The position numbers were made by a program, and so were the translations under genes. 35,612 bases of DNA from Tepidicella baoligensis (GTDB lineage: Bacteria > Pseudomonadota > Gammaproteobacteria > Burkholderiales > Burkholderiaceae_C). Below the pieces are notes generated by a model. The model saw only the letters and a list, made by a program, of their open reading frames with translations. It ran no database searches and was not told where the DNA came from. The DNA is taken from positions 1 through 35,612 of the forward strand of contig NZ_JACCDB010000014.1 of the NCBI RefSeq assembly GCF_013432195.1, given 5' to 3'. This document shows positions 1 through 16,057 of the stretch, one piece after another (the stretch's first letter is position 1; the number at the start of each line of letters is the position of its first letter).

Positions 1-23
1 TCGTGGCCAAGATTCTCGACTGA
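1..23 (+). CDS. tuf: Elongation factor Tu, extreme C-terminus (partial)
   Basis: Reading from base 3, the six codons before the TGA stop at 21-23 encode VAKILD, which matches the usual C-terminal end of EF-Tu (VVAKIL/I-D/E). EF-Tu delivers aminoacyl-tRNA to the ribosome as a GTP complex. The identification rests on these few residues plus context: tuf directly upstream of tRNA-Trp, secE and nusG is the standard order in beta- and gammaproteobacteria. The rest of the gene lies to the left of the window. Confidence 0.7.
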
Positions 24-32
24 TCGTTTCGT

Positions 33-108
33 AGGGGTATAGCTCAATTGGCAGAGCGTCGGTCTCCAAAACCGAAGGTTGGGGGTTCGATTCCCTCTGC
101 CCCTGCCA
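33..108 (+). tRNA. trpT: tRNA-Trp (anticodon CCA)
   Basis: The sequence folds as a 76-nt cloverleaf with an encoded CCA tail. The acceptor stem pairs AGGGGTA (33-39) with TGCCCCT (98-104), the discriminator is G105 and CCA is at 106-108. The anticodon loop is CTCCAAA (64-70), giving anticodon CCA at 66-68, and the T loop is TTCGATT. It lies 9 bases after the tuf stop and was probably co-transcribed with tuf and secE. Confidence 0.97.
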
Positions 109-135
109 CCTGACCCGTTTGTCGGAGTGGTTTCG

Positions 136-170
136 AAGCCCGCCGAAGTCGCAAGACCTCAGGTGGGCTT
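136..170 (+). other. Hairpin between tRNA-Trp and secE
   Basis: Bases 136-144 (AAGCCCGCC) pair with 162-170 (GGTGGGCTT) through nine pairs, one of them G·U. No T run follows, so this is not a classical terminator. It could be a processing signal separating the tRNA from the secE-nusG message, or a partial attenuator. The assignment is inference only. Confidence 0.3.
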
Positions 171-206
171 GCGTTTCTCGAGAGAACGCTTTTTAGGATA
201 GGACTC

Positions 207-587
207 ATGGCCTCCACTGATGTTGAAACCGTAGGCTCGGGCGCCGACAAGGCCAAGCTGGCGGTGGCGGTCCTGCTGACGCTGGCAGGATTCGTGGCTT
301 TTTATATGCTGTCCGCCCAGGGATCCCTGGTGCAGTGGTTGGCCTTGCTCGTGGGGCTGCTTGCGGGTGCGGGCGTGTTTCTCGTGTCCGAGCCTGGGCG
401 GCGCTTCATCGGTTTTGGTCGGGATTCCTGGCGTGAAGTGCAAAAGGTGGTTTGGCCCACGCGCCGCGAGGCCATCCAGATGACCGCCTATGTCTTTGCT
501 TTCGTGTTCGTCATGGCCTTGTTTCTGTGGCTGACCGACAAGCTGCTCGGCTGGGTTTTGTATGACCTGATTCTGGGTTGGAGATAA
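207..587 (+). CDS. secE: Preprotein translocase subunit SecE
   Basis: SecE clamps SecY in the SecYEG inner-membrane channel that exports unfolded proteins. The 126-residue product has three predicted transmembrane helices (about residues 16-36, 41-60 and 93-115), as in beta/gammaproteobacterial SecE. Between helices 2 and 3 it carries the diagnostic amphipathic segment WREVQKVVWPTRREA, which lies on the membrane and contacts SecY. An AGGATAGG-like ribosome site precedes the ATG. It ends 3 bases before nusG, as in the classic secE-nusG operon. Confidence 0.97.
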   Translation: MASTDVETVGSGADKAKLAVAVLLTLAGFVAFYMLSAQGSLVQWLALLVGLLAGAGVFLVSEPGRRFIGFGRDSWREVQKVVWPTRREAIQMTAYVFAFVFVMALFLWLTDKLLGWVLYDLILGWR

Positions 588-590
588 ACC

Positions 591-1166
591 ATGACGGATC
601 CCACGGCAACTCCCATGAGTGCGGCGCCTGCGGAAGGCATGCGCTGGTACGTCGTCCATGTCTATTCCGGCATGGAGAAGGCCGCTGAGCGCAACATCGT
701 CGAGCGCGTTCAACGGGCTGGCATGCAGAACAAGTTTGGGCGCATCCTCGTGCCGACCGAAGAGGTGGTCGAGGTGAAAAATGGCGTCAAGCGGACCACG
801 GAGCGCAAGTTCTTCCCTGGCTATGTGCTGGTCGAAATGGTCATGGACGATGACACCTGGCACTTGGTGAAAAACACGAGCAAGGTCACGGGCTTCGTGG
901 GGGGCGCGCGCAACCGGCCCACGCCCATCTCCGAAGAGGAGGTGCAGAAGATCATCGGCCAGATGCAGGAAGGATCGGACAAGCCGCGCCACAAGGTCGA
1001 GTTTGTCATCGGCGAATACGTTCGCGTCAAAGAAGGGCCGTTCACCGATTTCAATGGCACCGTCGAAGAGGTCAACTACGAGAAAAACAAGTTGCGCGTC
1101 TCTGTCACGATCTTCGGTCGGGCGACGCCGGTGGAGCTGGAGTTCAACCAGGTCGAAAAAACCTGA
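591..1166 (+). CDS. nusG: Transcription termination/antitermination factor NusG
   Basis: NusG binds RNA polymerase at the beta' clamp, suppresses pausing, and links polymerase to Rho or to ribosomal protein S10. The 191-residue product has the NGN domain beginning at about residue 17 ([19 protein letters not shown]), with the conserved FFPGYVLV segment, and a C-terminal KOW domain from about residue 142 ([20 protein letters not shown]). An N-terminal extension of about 16 residues rich in A, P and T precedes the NGN domain and is common in betaproteobacteria. The gene is co-operonic with secE. Confidence 0.97.
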   Translation: MTDPTATPMSAAPAEGMRWYVVHVYSGMEKAAERNIVERVQRAGMQNKFGRILVPTEEVVEVKNGVKRTTERKFFPGYVLVEMVMDDDTWHLVKNTSKVTGFVGGARNRPTPISEEEVQKIIGQMQEGSDKPRHKVEFVIGEYVRVKEGPFTDFNGTVEEVNYEKNKLRVSVTIFGRATPVELEFNQVEKT

Positions 1167-1207
1167 GATGGACGCCCTGCGCCTGCAGGTTTGTTTCGTT
1201 GAAAGAG

Positions 1208-1216
1208 TGCTATAAT
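1208..1216 (+). promoter_or_regulatory. Extended -10 promoter for the rplKAJL-rpoBC operon
   Basis: A perfect TATAAT (1211-1216) is preceded by TG at 1208-1209, which makes an extended -10 element. No good -35 hexamer is seen at 16-18 bp. It lies 152 bases before rplK, so the message would have a long leader, where feedback by ribosomal protein L1 is known in other bacteria. I did not resolve an L1 site. Confidence 0.55.
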
Positions 1217-1368
1217 TCCAGGTTCTGCTGAGACGAAGTGTCGTTTTGGTGTTTTTTGCTGGCGCTGTCGGCCCGACGCCAGCCGGCATGAGCCGAACAG
1301 GGTCTTGGTCGCGAGGAGGTGGTGGGCCATACGGGCGCGCTGCCGTTTGAACTCGCAGGAGCGACAAC

Positions 1369-1800
1369 ATGGCGAAGAAAATCGTCGGCTTCATCAAGCT
1401 GCAGGTCCCGGCTGGTAAGGCCAATCCTTCTCCCCCGATCGGTCCGGCGCTGGGTCAGCGCGGTCTGAACATCATGGAGTTCTGCAAGGCGTTCAATGCG
1501 CAGACCCAGGGCGTCGAACCTGGCCTGCCGTTGCCGGTGGTGATCACTGCCTTCGCGGACAAGAGCTTCACCTTCATCATCAAAACCCCGCCGGCCACTA
1601 CGCTGATCAAAAAGGCGATCAAGCTGGACAAGGGTTCCTCCGTGCCGAACAAGAACAAGGTCGGCAAGATCACCCGGGCTCAGCTCGAGGAAATCGCCAA
1701 AACCAAAATGAAGGACATGACCGCTGCCGATCTCGAAGCGGCTGTCAAGACCATCGCTGGTTCGGCCCGCTCCATGGGCGTGATTGTGGAGGGCGTGTGA
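1369..1800 (+). CDS. rplK: 50S ribosomal protein L11
   Basis: L11 forms the GTPase-associated centre of the 50S subunit together with 23S rRNA, and is needed for stringent-response sensing by RelA. The 143-residue product is of family length. It starts [31 protein letters not shown], the proline-rich N-terminal domain signature, and ends with the RNA-binding C-terminal domain. An AGGAG ribosome site is placed well before the ATG at 1369. The gene abuts rplA with one intervening base. Confidence 0.98.
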   Translation: MAKKIVGFIKLQVPAGKANPSPPIGPALGQRGLNIMEFCKAFNAQTQGVEPGLPLPVVITAFADKSFTFIIKTPPATTLIKKAIKLDKGSSVPNKNKVGKITRAQLEEIAKTKMKDMTAADLEAAVKTIAGSARSMGVIVEGV

Positions 1801-1801
1801 C

Positions 1802-2497
1802 ATGGCCAAGCTGACCAAAAAGCAAAAAGCTCTTCAGGGCAAGGTGGACTCCACCAAGCTCTATCCTCTGGCCGATGCCCTGTCGCTGGTCAAGGAATGT
1901 GCCACTGCCAAGTTCGATGAATCGATCGACGTGGCGGTGCAACTAGGTGTGGACGCCAAGAAGTCCGACCAGGTGGTGCGTGGCGCCGTGGTGTTGCCCA
2001 ATGGCACCGGCAAGACCAAGCGCGTGGCCGTGTTTGCCCAGGGCGCCAAGGCGGAAGAGGCCAAGGCGGCTGGCGCTGATGTGGTGGGTTTCGACGATCT
2101 GGCGGCCGACATCAAGGCCGGCAAGATCGACTTCGATGTGGTCATCGCTTCGCCCGATGCCATGCGTGTCGTCGGTACCCTGGGTCAGATCCTGGGTCCG
2201 CGCGGGCTGATGCCGAACCCCAAGGTTGGCACCGTGACGCCCGATGTGGCCACTGCCGTGAAGAATGCCAAAGCGGGTCAGGTGCAGTTCCGTGTGGACA
2301 AGGCGGGGATCGTCCACGGCACGATCGGTCGCCGCTCGTTTGACAACGACAAGTTGCAGGGCAACTTGGTGGCGCTCATCGAAGCGCTGAACAAGGCCAA
2401 GCCTGCATCGTCCAAGGGCCAGTACCTGCGCAAGGTGGCGCTGTCGTCCACCATGGGCGTGGGGGTGCGCGTGGACGTGCAGTCCATTGCGGCCTGA
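1802..2497 (+). CDS. rplA: 50S ribosomal protein L1
   Basis: L1 builds the mobile L1 stalk near the ribosomal E site and, in well-studied bacteria, represses its own operon by binding the L11 leader. The 231-residue product begins [11 protein letters not shown] and contains the family segment [19 protein letters not shown] chose ATG 1802, immediately after the rplK stop, because homologues start at MAKL; an in-frame ATG at 1784 would overlap rplK and add six unrelated residues. Confidence 0.98.
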   Translation: MAKLTKKQKALQGKVDSTKLYPLADALSLVKECATAKFDESIDVAVQLGVDAKKSDQVVRGAVVLPNGTGKTKRVAVFAQGAKAEEAKAAGADVVGFDDLAADIKAGKIDFDVVIASPDAMRVVGTLGQILGPRGLMPNPKVGTVTPDVATAVKNAKAGQVQFRVDKAGIVHGTIGRRSFDNDKLQGNLVALIEALNKAKPASSKGQYLRKVALSSTMGVGVRVDVQSIAA

Positions 2498-2735
2498 TCA
2501 AGGAAAATCCCGCTCCGCTGCGTCGGGGTGGGGTGGTTTGGTGGGTCCGCCCGGTTCCGGGTGGAGCCATCCAGGACCGCTGGTGCGGTTCGGTGCAAGC
2601 CGGCCCGCTTAATGACGCAGGCGCCAGCGCAGATGGCGATCCCGCCGCAGATGGAACATGATCCAAAAACGGTTGGTCGCTGCAACGAGGTGCATGGGAA
2701 GGCCGGGCCTGACCATGTTTTTTAAGGAGTAGACC
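2498..2735 (+). promoter_or_regulatory. Probable L10 leader (ribosomal autoregulatory mRNA element)
   Basis: This 238-base non-coding stretch between rplA and rplJ is GC-rich and contains several short complementary tracts. Its position and size match the L10 leader, to which the L10–(L12)n complex binds to repress rplJL translation. It ends in a strong AAGGAGT ribosome site (2724-2730) before a TTG start. The assignment is mainly positional, since I did not derive the full fold or the kink-turn. Confidence 0.5.
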
Positions 2736-3236
2736 TTGAGTCTGAATCGCAGTGAGAAGCAAGCCGTCATCGATGAGGTGTCGGCGCTCGCCGCTAAAGC
2801 TCAAACGCTCGTGATGGCGGAATACCGTGGCATCACGGTCGCCGACCTGACCAAGTTGCGTGTGGACGCGCGCAGCAAGGGCGTGAGCCTGAGTGTTCTG
2901 AAGAACACCCTGGCCCGCCGTGCTGTCGCGGGCACAGGCTTCGAGGCAGGCGTTGACCAGATGACCGGCCCGCTGATCTATGGCTTCTCGGAAGACGCCG
3001 TGGCCGCCGCCAAGGTGGTGGCCGATTTCGCGAAAACCAACGACAAGCTGGTGATTCGCGGCGGCGTGTATGCCGGTAAGGCCCTGGACGCGAACGGCGT
3101 GAAGCAGTTGGCCAGCATTCCTTCCAAAGAAGTGTTGCTGGCCCAGTTGCTGGGCTTGATGCAATCCCCCATCTCTCGCACCGCCCGCGTGCTGGCCGCT
3201 CTGGCCGAGAAAAAGGGCGAGGCGCAGGCTGCCTGA
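2736..3236 (+). CDS. rplJ: 50S ribosomal protein L10
   Basis: L10 anchors the L7/L12 stalk dimers to 23S rRNA at the GTPase-associated centre. The 166-residue product begins (M)[22 protein letters not shown], which is typical of betaproteobacteria, and its C-terminal helix carries the L12-binding region. The start is TTG at 2736, chosen because AAGGAGT lies five bases upstream and the homologous N-terminus begins there. A weak start codon under a leader RNA fits translational feedback by L10. Confidence 0.97.
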   Translation: MSLNRSEKQAVIDEVSALAAKAQTLVMAEYRGITVADLTKLRVDARSKGVSLSVLKNTLARRAVAGTGFEAGVDQMTGPLIYGFSEDAVAAAKVVADFAKTNDKLVIRGGVYAGKALDANGVKQLASIPSKEVLLAQLLGLMQSPISRTARVLAALAEKKGEAQAA

Positions 3237-3275
3237 CAGGCGCCTGTGGGTCCCAACAGTTTTTAGGAAATCAAT

Positions 3276-3653
3276 ATGGCATTCGACAAAGACGCATTTT
3301 TGACCGCTCTGGACAGCATGACGGTCATGGAACTCAACGACCTGGTGAAAGCCATCGAAGAGAAGTTTGGTGTGAGCGCTGCCGCCATGGCCGCTCCGGC
3401 TGCCGCTGGCGGTGGTGCCGCTGCGCCGGCCGCTGAAGAGAAGACCGATTTCGACCTGGTCCTCCAAGAAGCCGGCGCCAACAAGGTGGCCGTCATCAAG
3501 GCGGTGCGCGAGATCACCGGTCTGGGCCTGAAGGAAGCCAAGGATCTGGTCGATGGCGCGCCCAAGACCGTCAAGGAGGCGATGCCCAAGGCCGACGCCG
3601 AGGCCGCCAAGAAGAAGCTGGAAGAAGCCGGCGCCAAGGCCGAGCTCAAGTAA
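3276..3653 (+). CDS. rplL: 50S ribosomal protein L7/L12
   Basis: L7/L12 forms the flexible stalk that recruits translational GTPases. The 125-residue product has the N-terminal dimerisation domain (about 1-33), a flexible Ala/Gly/Pro hinge (about 35-52) and the globular C-terminal domain with the conserved [16 protein letters not shown] factor-binding helix. It lies 39 bases after rplJ, with its own TTAGGAA ribosome site, consistent with the higher synthesis needed for several copies per ribosome. Confidence 0.98.
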   Translation: MAFDKDAFLTALDSMTVMELNDLVKAIEEKFGVSAAAMAAPAAAGGGAAAPAAEEKTDFDLVLQEAGANKVAVIKAVREITGLGLKEAKDLVDGAPKTVKEAMPKADAEAAKKKLEEAGAKAELK

Positions 3654-3668
3654 TTCGGTGGCACTCCG

Positions 3669-3704
3669 AGGCTGGAAAGTCCGTCAAGGGCCTTCCAGCC
3701 TTTT
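3669..3704 (+). terminator. rplL-rpoB attenuator hairpin
   Basis: AGGCTGGAA (3669-3677) pairs perfectly with TTCCAGCCT (3693-3701), closing a 15-base loop and followed by TTTT. It lies 16 bases after the rplL stop. In E. coli a partial terminator in the same position lowers rpoBC transcription relative to the ribosomal genes. The T run is short, so partial rather than full termination is likely. Confidence 0.7.
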
Positions 3705-3915
3705 GGCGCTTCAGAGCACACCGTCAAGGCTTTGGTTGTTCCGCTGCCTTGACCGTGTCTTCTGACCCCGACTGCAGAAGACGGCTTGGTTCGGGCCTGC
3801 GTGCAATGCGCGGGCCGTCCGCCACTGACTGGTAGAGGCCAGTCGCCAAGATCCGGAGGCGTGCGCTGCATGCCTCCGTCCCTCAGTCGCCGCAGACCTC
3901 AAGCCCGGAGATCTC

Positions 3916-8031
<4,116 letters not shown>

Positions 8032-8057
8032 TTCACCGAAGAAAAGGAAAGCCATCC

Positions 8058-12263
<4,206 letters not shown>

Positions 12264-12303
12264 GCCCTCGCGCCTTCTTGGCCTGACGCCGCCAGCCTTC
12301 GCA

Positions 12304-12341
12304 CAACCCGACCCGCCTCCGTGCTGGTCGGGTTGTTTTTT
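12304..12341 (+). terminator. Intrinsic terminator of the rpoBC operon
   Basis: CAACCCGACC (12304-12313) pairs perfectly with GGTCGGGTTG (12326-12335), and six T residues follow (12336-12341). The 10-bp GC-rich stem and T run are a textbook Rho-independent terminator, 40 bases after the rpoC stop. Confidence 0.92.
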
Positions 12342-12419
12342 GGGTGGGACGTTCGTGTGCGCAACCGATGGGCTGCGGTACAGTATGTCGTTGCGGTCCA
12401 GTGGCCGTGAGGAGGAAGC

Positions 12420-13013
12420 ATGTCGATCTTCTGGTGGGTGGTGCTGGCGCTGCTGGCCCTGGGGTTTTTCTGGGCCATCGGGGTGTACAACCGGCTGATC
12501 CGGTTGAAGAACCAGGTGGCCAATGCCTTTGGCCAGATCGACGTGCAGCTCAAGCGGCGCTACGACCTCATTCCCAACCTCGTCGAGGTGGCGCGCAAGT
12601 ACATGCAGCACGAATCCGAGACGTTGGAAGCGGTGATTGCCGCACGCAACCAGGCGCAGACGGCCGAACGCGGGGCGGCAGCCAATCCCCTGAGCGCCGG
12701 GGCCCTGGGCGCGCTGGCCGGAGCCGAGCAGATGCTGGGCGGAGCGCTGGGCCGTTTGTTCGCTGTGGTCGAAAACTACCCTGAACTCAAGGCGGACCAG
12801 ACCCTGCGCGAGCTCAAGGAGGAGCTCATCCATACCGAGAACCGGGTTGGTTTCGCCCGCCAAGCCTACAACGACGAAGTCCTCGAATACAACGACGTGG
12901 CCTTGCATTTCCCGACGATCATCGTCGCTCGCCTGCTGGGCTTCACCCCGCTGGACATGCTGGCCTCTACCGCCAGCGAGGCCGAACGCCAGGCGCCGCG
13001 CGTCCGGTTCTGA
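12420..13013 (+). CDS. lemA: LemA family protein
   Basis: LemA proteins are membrane-anchored helical-bundle proteins of uncertain function, often paired with a peptidase or TPM-domain gene. The 197-residue product has an N-terminal transmembrane helix (about residues 3-22, FWWVVLALLALGFFWAIGVYN) and then the conserved segments YNRLIRLKNQVANAFGQIDVQLKRRYDLIPNLVE and NRVGFARQAYNDEVLEYN. A GAGGAAG ribosome site precedes the ATG. It is followed 19 bases later by an M48 protease gene, suggesting a shared membrane or envelope-stress role. The molecular function is unproven. Confidence 0.93.
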   Translation: MSIFWWVVLALLALGFFWAIGVYNRLIRLKNQVANAFGQIDVQLKRRYDLIPNLVEVARKYMQHESETLEAVIAARNQAQTAERGAAANPLSAGALGALAGAEQMLGGALGRLFAVVENYPELKADQTLRELKEELIHTENRVGFARQAYNDEVLEYNDVALHFPTIIVARLLGFTPLDMLASTASEAERQAPRVRF

Positions 13014-13032
13014 AACCGCAACAGCCCGCATC

Positions 13033-14067
13033 GTGAAGTTTTTCGAGTTCCAGCGCGACGCCCGTGGCCAGACCCGGCGATTGCTCTTCTGGTTCGCGAT
13101 CATGGTCGGACTGCTGGTGCTGGCCATCAATGCGGTCCTCGCATTGGCCTGGCAGATCACCGTGGGTGGTGTGTTTGACTATCCCAATCATTTTTTTGCG
13201 GTGAACACCGGCGTGACGCTGCTGTTCGTACTCGGGGGTTGGTGGATGGAGACCTCTAGCCTGAAGGGTGGAGGGCATGCGCTGGCCACACGCCTGGGTG
13301 CCAGAGATGCGCGCACCAGCGGCCACGGGGACGAGCAGCGTTACGTCCATATCGTGCAGGAGCTTTCCATTGCCGCAGGCATGCGCGCCCCGAAGGCGAT
13401 GGTGTTGCCGCGGGAGGCGTCGATCAATGCTTTTGCCACCGGCTGGGACGCGCGTAATGCGGTGGTGGCCGTCACCCAAGGGGCGCTGGATGCCCTGACG
13501 CGTGAGGAGATGCAGGGCTTGGTGGCCCATGAACTCAGCCACATCCGGGAAGGGGACACCCGGTTGAACATGCGGCTGGTGGGGATGGTGTTCGGGCTGG
13601 AAATGATTTACCGGCTCGGGCAGATGCTCGTGCGGCCCGATGCGCGCGGACGTCGCCACGTGGCCGCCCTCATCGGCTTGGGGGTGATGGCCGTGGGCTG
13701 GCTGGGTTGGCTCGCGGGCCATGCCTTGCAGGCAGCCGTCTCGCGCCAGCGCGAACACTTGGCCGATGCCCGGGCCGTGCAATGGACCCGCAACCGCGAC
13801 GGATTGGGGCGGGTGCTGCGCAAGGCCATGGGTCAGTTGCGGCAGGGGGGATCGCCAGGGCGCATCGAACAGCCCACCGTGCAGCACATGTTGCTCGTGT
13901 CGGGCGAGTCCGGCTGGATCGGGCGCTGGTTCGATTCGCATCCACCACTGGCCGAGCGCATCCGTCGCATCTACGGTGGCCTGATGCCGCCGCTGTCGCC
14001 GCGTCATGGCCGCGAGCCCGATGTGAAAGCGCCGTTTGCCGATACGCTGCCTTTGTCTGGTGCCTGA
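13033..14067 (+). CDS. M48 family membrane zinc metalloprotease (HtpX/Oma1-like)
   Basis: This is a predicted inner-membrane protease of family M48, which in characterised members degrades misfolded membrane proteins. The 344-residue product has two N-terminal transmembrane helices (about 20-42 and 57-75). The zinc motif HELSH is at H166-H170 with catalytic E167, a hydrophobic segment lies at about 213-236, and the third ligand is probably E241 in EHLADARAVQ. I chose GTG 13033 because VKFFEFQRDARG matches the family N-terminus and the in-frame extension would overlap lemA; no clear Shine-Dalgarno precedes it. Linkage to lemA fits a membrane quality-control unit, which is an inference. Confidence 0.88.
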   Translation: MKFFEFQRDARGQTRRLLFWFAIMVGLLVLAINAVLALAWQITVGGVFDYPNHFFAVNTGVTLLFVLGGWWMETSSLKGGGHALATRLGARDARTSGHGDEQRYVHIVQELSIAAGMRAPKAMVLPREASINAFATGWDARNAVVAVTQGALDALTREEMQGLVAHELSHIREGDTRLNMRLVGMVFGLEMIYRLGQMLVRPDARGRRHVAALIGLGVMAVGWLGWLAGHALQAAVSRQREHLADARAVQWTRNRDGLGRVLRKAMGQLRQGGSPGRIEQPTVQHMLLVSGESGWIGRWFDSHPPLAERIRRIYGGLMPPLSPRHGREPDVKAPFADTLPLSGA

Positions 14068-14073
14068 ATCCCG

Positions 14074-15426
14074 ATGAACACCCTTCGGCCTCCCTGCACC
14101 GTGGATCTGTCGCATCAACTGGCCTGGGCCGCCCGCACGGTGGAGGCCGTGGCCAAGGGGCGCTCCCTCACCGATGCCTTGCCCCGTGTGCCCGTGGCCC
14201 TCAGGCCAGGCGTGCAGGCGCTGGTGTTCGATGCGCTGCGCCACCGCGGTCTCACGGTGACGCTGGTGCGCGGTTTGGCGCAGCGCGCTCCGGCGCCGCC
14301 CGTGCATGCCTTGTTGTCGGTGGCCCTGGGGCTGTTGCTGGAAGACGATGCCAGTACCGACCGGCCCTCGTACGCGCCTCACACCGTGGTGGACCAGGCC
14401 GTGGCGGCCGTGCCCTTGCTCAAACAACCCCCTCCGGTGGCCGGGTTCGTGAATGCCTGCCTGCGTAGGTTCCAGCGCGACCGGGCCGCACGCCTGGCGC
14501 AGGCGCGGCAGGTGGAGGTGGCGCGCTGGAATCACCCGGCCTGGTGGGTTCAGCGGCTGCGCGAGGACCATGCCTTGCACTGGCAGCAGATTCTGGCGGC
14601 GAACCAGCGACCGGCGCCCATGGTGCTGCGGGTCAATCGGCGTCGCGTTCAGCGCGACGACTACCTCGACCGCCTGCGTTCCGAGGGCCTGCCAGCCCGG
14701 GCCTGGGGTGAGGATGGCGTGGTGTTGGAGGCTCCCGTTGCCGTCGATCGGCTGCCGGGGTGGGCGCTGGGACACGTATCGGTGCAGGACGGGGCGGCAC
14801 AGCTCGCTGCGGGGCTGTTGCTCGGCGCCGGGCCGGCGCCCCGGCGCATACTCGACGCCTGTGCCGCCCCCGGCGGCAAGACGGCGCATCTGCTGGAGCG
14901 CTGTGACGCCGAGGTGTTGGCGCTTGACCGTGACCCCCAGCGGACCGAGCGCATACGAGAAACCCTCAGTCGATTGGGCTTGCAGGCCGATGTCCGAACG
15001 GCCGATGCCGCCGCGCCCGACACCTGGTGGGATGGCCGCCTTTTCGATGCCATTTTGCTGGATGCGCCGTGCACGGCCTCGGGCATCGTGCGGCGCCATC
15101 CGGATGTGCGCTGGTTGCGGCGCCCGGAGGATGTCGATCGGCTGGCTGCGCAGCAACATAGACTGTTGGAAGCGTTGTGGCCGCTGTTGGCCCCAGGCGG
15201 GCGGCTGCTGTACTGCACCTGCTCGGTGTTTCGGGCCGAAGGTGAGCAGCAGATCGAAGCCTTCCTGGAGCGCCATCCGCAGGCTCGGCGGCTGGCGGCA
15301 CCCGGCCATATGCTGCCCACAGGCGATGCTTTCGAGGCTGCCCCCGATGCAGATGATGCGATCGGCGACAATGCATCACGTGAAACGGATGGTTTTTTCT
15401 ACGCCCTGCTGCACAAGCCCGCGTGA
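14074..15426 (+). CDS. rsmB: 16S rRNA (cytosine(967)-C5)-methyltransferase RsmB
   Basis: RsmB transfers methyl from S-adenosylmethionine to C967 of 16S rRNA. The 450-residue product has an N-terminal NusB-like RNA-binding domain (about 1-150) and a Rossmann methyltransferase domain. The SAM-binding motif ILDACAAPGGKTAHLLE starts at residue 259. Motif IV DAPCTASG contains C333, and motif VI YCTCSVF contains C383, the expected nucleophile. It begins 6 bases after the M48 gene, and its end probably overlaps the next gene. Confidence 0.95.
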   Translation: MNTLRPPCTVDLSHQLAWAARTVEAVAKGRSLTDALPRVPVALRPGVQALVFDALRHRGLTVTLVRGLAQRAPAPPVHALLSVALGLLLEDDASTDRPSYAPHTVVDQAVAAVPLLKQPPPVAGFVNACLRRFQRDRAARLAQARQVEVARWNHPAWWVQRLREDHALHWQQILAANQRPAPMVLRVNRRRVQRDDYLDRLRSEGLPARAWGEDGVVLEAPVAVDRLPGWALGHVSVQDGAAQLAAGLLLGAGPAPRRILDACAAPGGKTAHLLERCDAEVLALDRDPQRTERIRETLSRLGLQADVRTADAAAPDTWWDGRLFDAILLDAPCTASGIVRRHPDVRWLRRPEDVDRLAAQQHRLLEALWPLLAPGGRLLYCTCSVFRAEGEQQIEAFLERHPQARRLAAPGHMLPTGDAFEAAPDADDAIGDNASRETDGFFYALLHKPA

Positions 15427-16057
15427 AGCGGGCACGGCTGCGCCTGCCCGGGTCGGTCCCGGCTGGCGTGGCTGGATCTGGCTGCTGGGCTTGCTGTGGG
15501 TGTTATGGAGCGCCGGCCTGGTGCGCGCCGACACGTTGCAATTGGCTCGCGAGCCGTCCGGGCTGGTGCTCAGCGCTCGTCTGGATGTCGATCTGCCAGA
15601 CGGACTGGAGGACGTATTGCTCAAAGGGGTGCCGGTGCATTTCGTCTGGCAGGCCGACGTGCGCCGGACCCGCTGGTACTGGACCGATCAGCGCGTGGCC
15701 AGCGCCCAACGGGTGGTGCGGCTGGCTTATCAACCGCTGACGCGGCGCTGGCGCCTGAGCGTACTGCCGGAGACGGGTGGCGATCCTGGCCTGGCCGCAG
15801 CCCTGCACCGCAACCTGGACACCTTGGATGAGGCCCTGGCCGTGGTGAAGTCGGTATCGCGTTGGCGCATCGTGGCGGCGGAGGATCTGCCGGACGCGGG
15901 GGAACTGCGTGTGGACGTCCAGTTCCGCATCGACGGCGGTCTGCTGCCCCGGCCGTTTCAGGTGGGCGGTACCGGGCCCGTGAACTGGGGGGTGGTCTAT
16001 CGCGAGACGCTGAAGGTGTCCGAGTTCGACGCGGCCTCCGATCAGGACAAGCCATGA
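15389..16057 (+). CDS. DUF4390 domain protein with signal peptide
   Basis: This is a predicted exported protein of unknown biochemical function. The body (SGLVLSARLDVDLPDGLEDVLLKGVPVHFVWQADV through NWGVVYRETLKVSEFD) matches the DUF4390 family, which in Burkholderiales sits between rsmB and the ntrY-like kinase. A hydrophobic segment WIWLLGLLWVLWSAGLVRA just before DTLQLA looks like a signal peptide. The start is uncertain: ATG 15389 lies inside the rsmB end, and ATG 15371 and GTG 15380 are in-frame alternatives. Its TGA overlaps the next ATG, so it is translationally coupled to the kinase and may belong to its signalling system, which is an inference. Confidence 0.8.
   Translation: MVFSTPCCTSPREAGTAAPARVGPGWRGWIWLLGLLWVLWSAGLVRADTLQLAREPSGLVLSARLDVDLPDGLEDVLLKGVPVHFVWQADVRRTRWYWTDQRVASAQRVVRLAYQPLTRRWRLSVLPETGGDPGLAAALHRNLDTLDEALAVVKSVSRWRIVAAEDLPDAGELRVDVQFRIDGGLLPRPFQVGGTGPVNWGVVYRETLKVSEFDAASDQDKP

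Noticed and set aside
44-256. Short minus-strand frame containing GIEPPTFGFGDRRSAN
   Set aside because: This peptide is the well-known false translation of the antisense strand of a tRNA gene, here tRNA-Trp.
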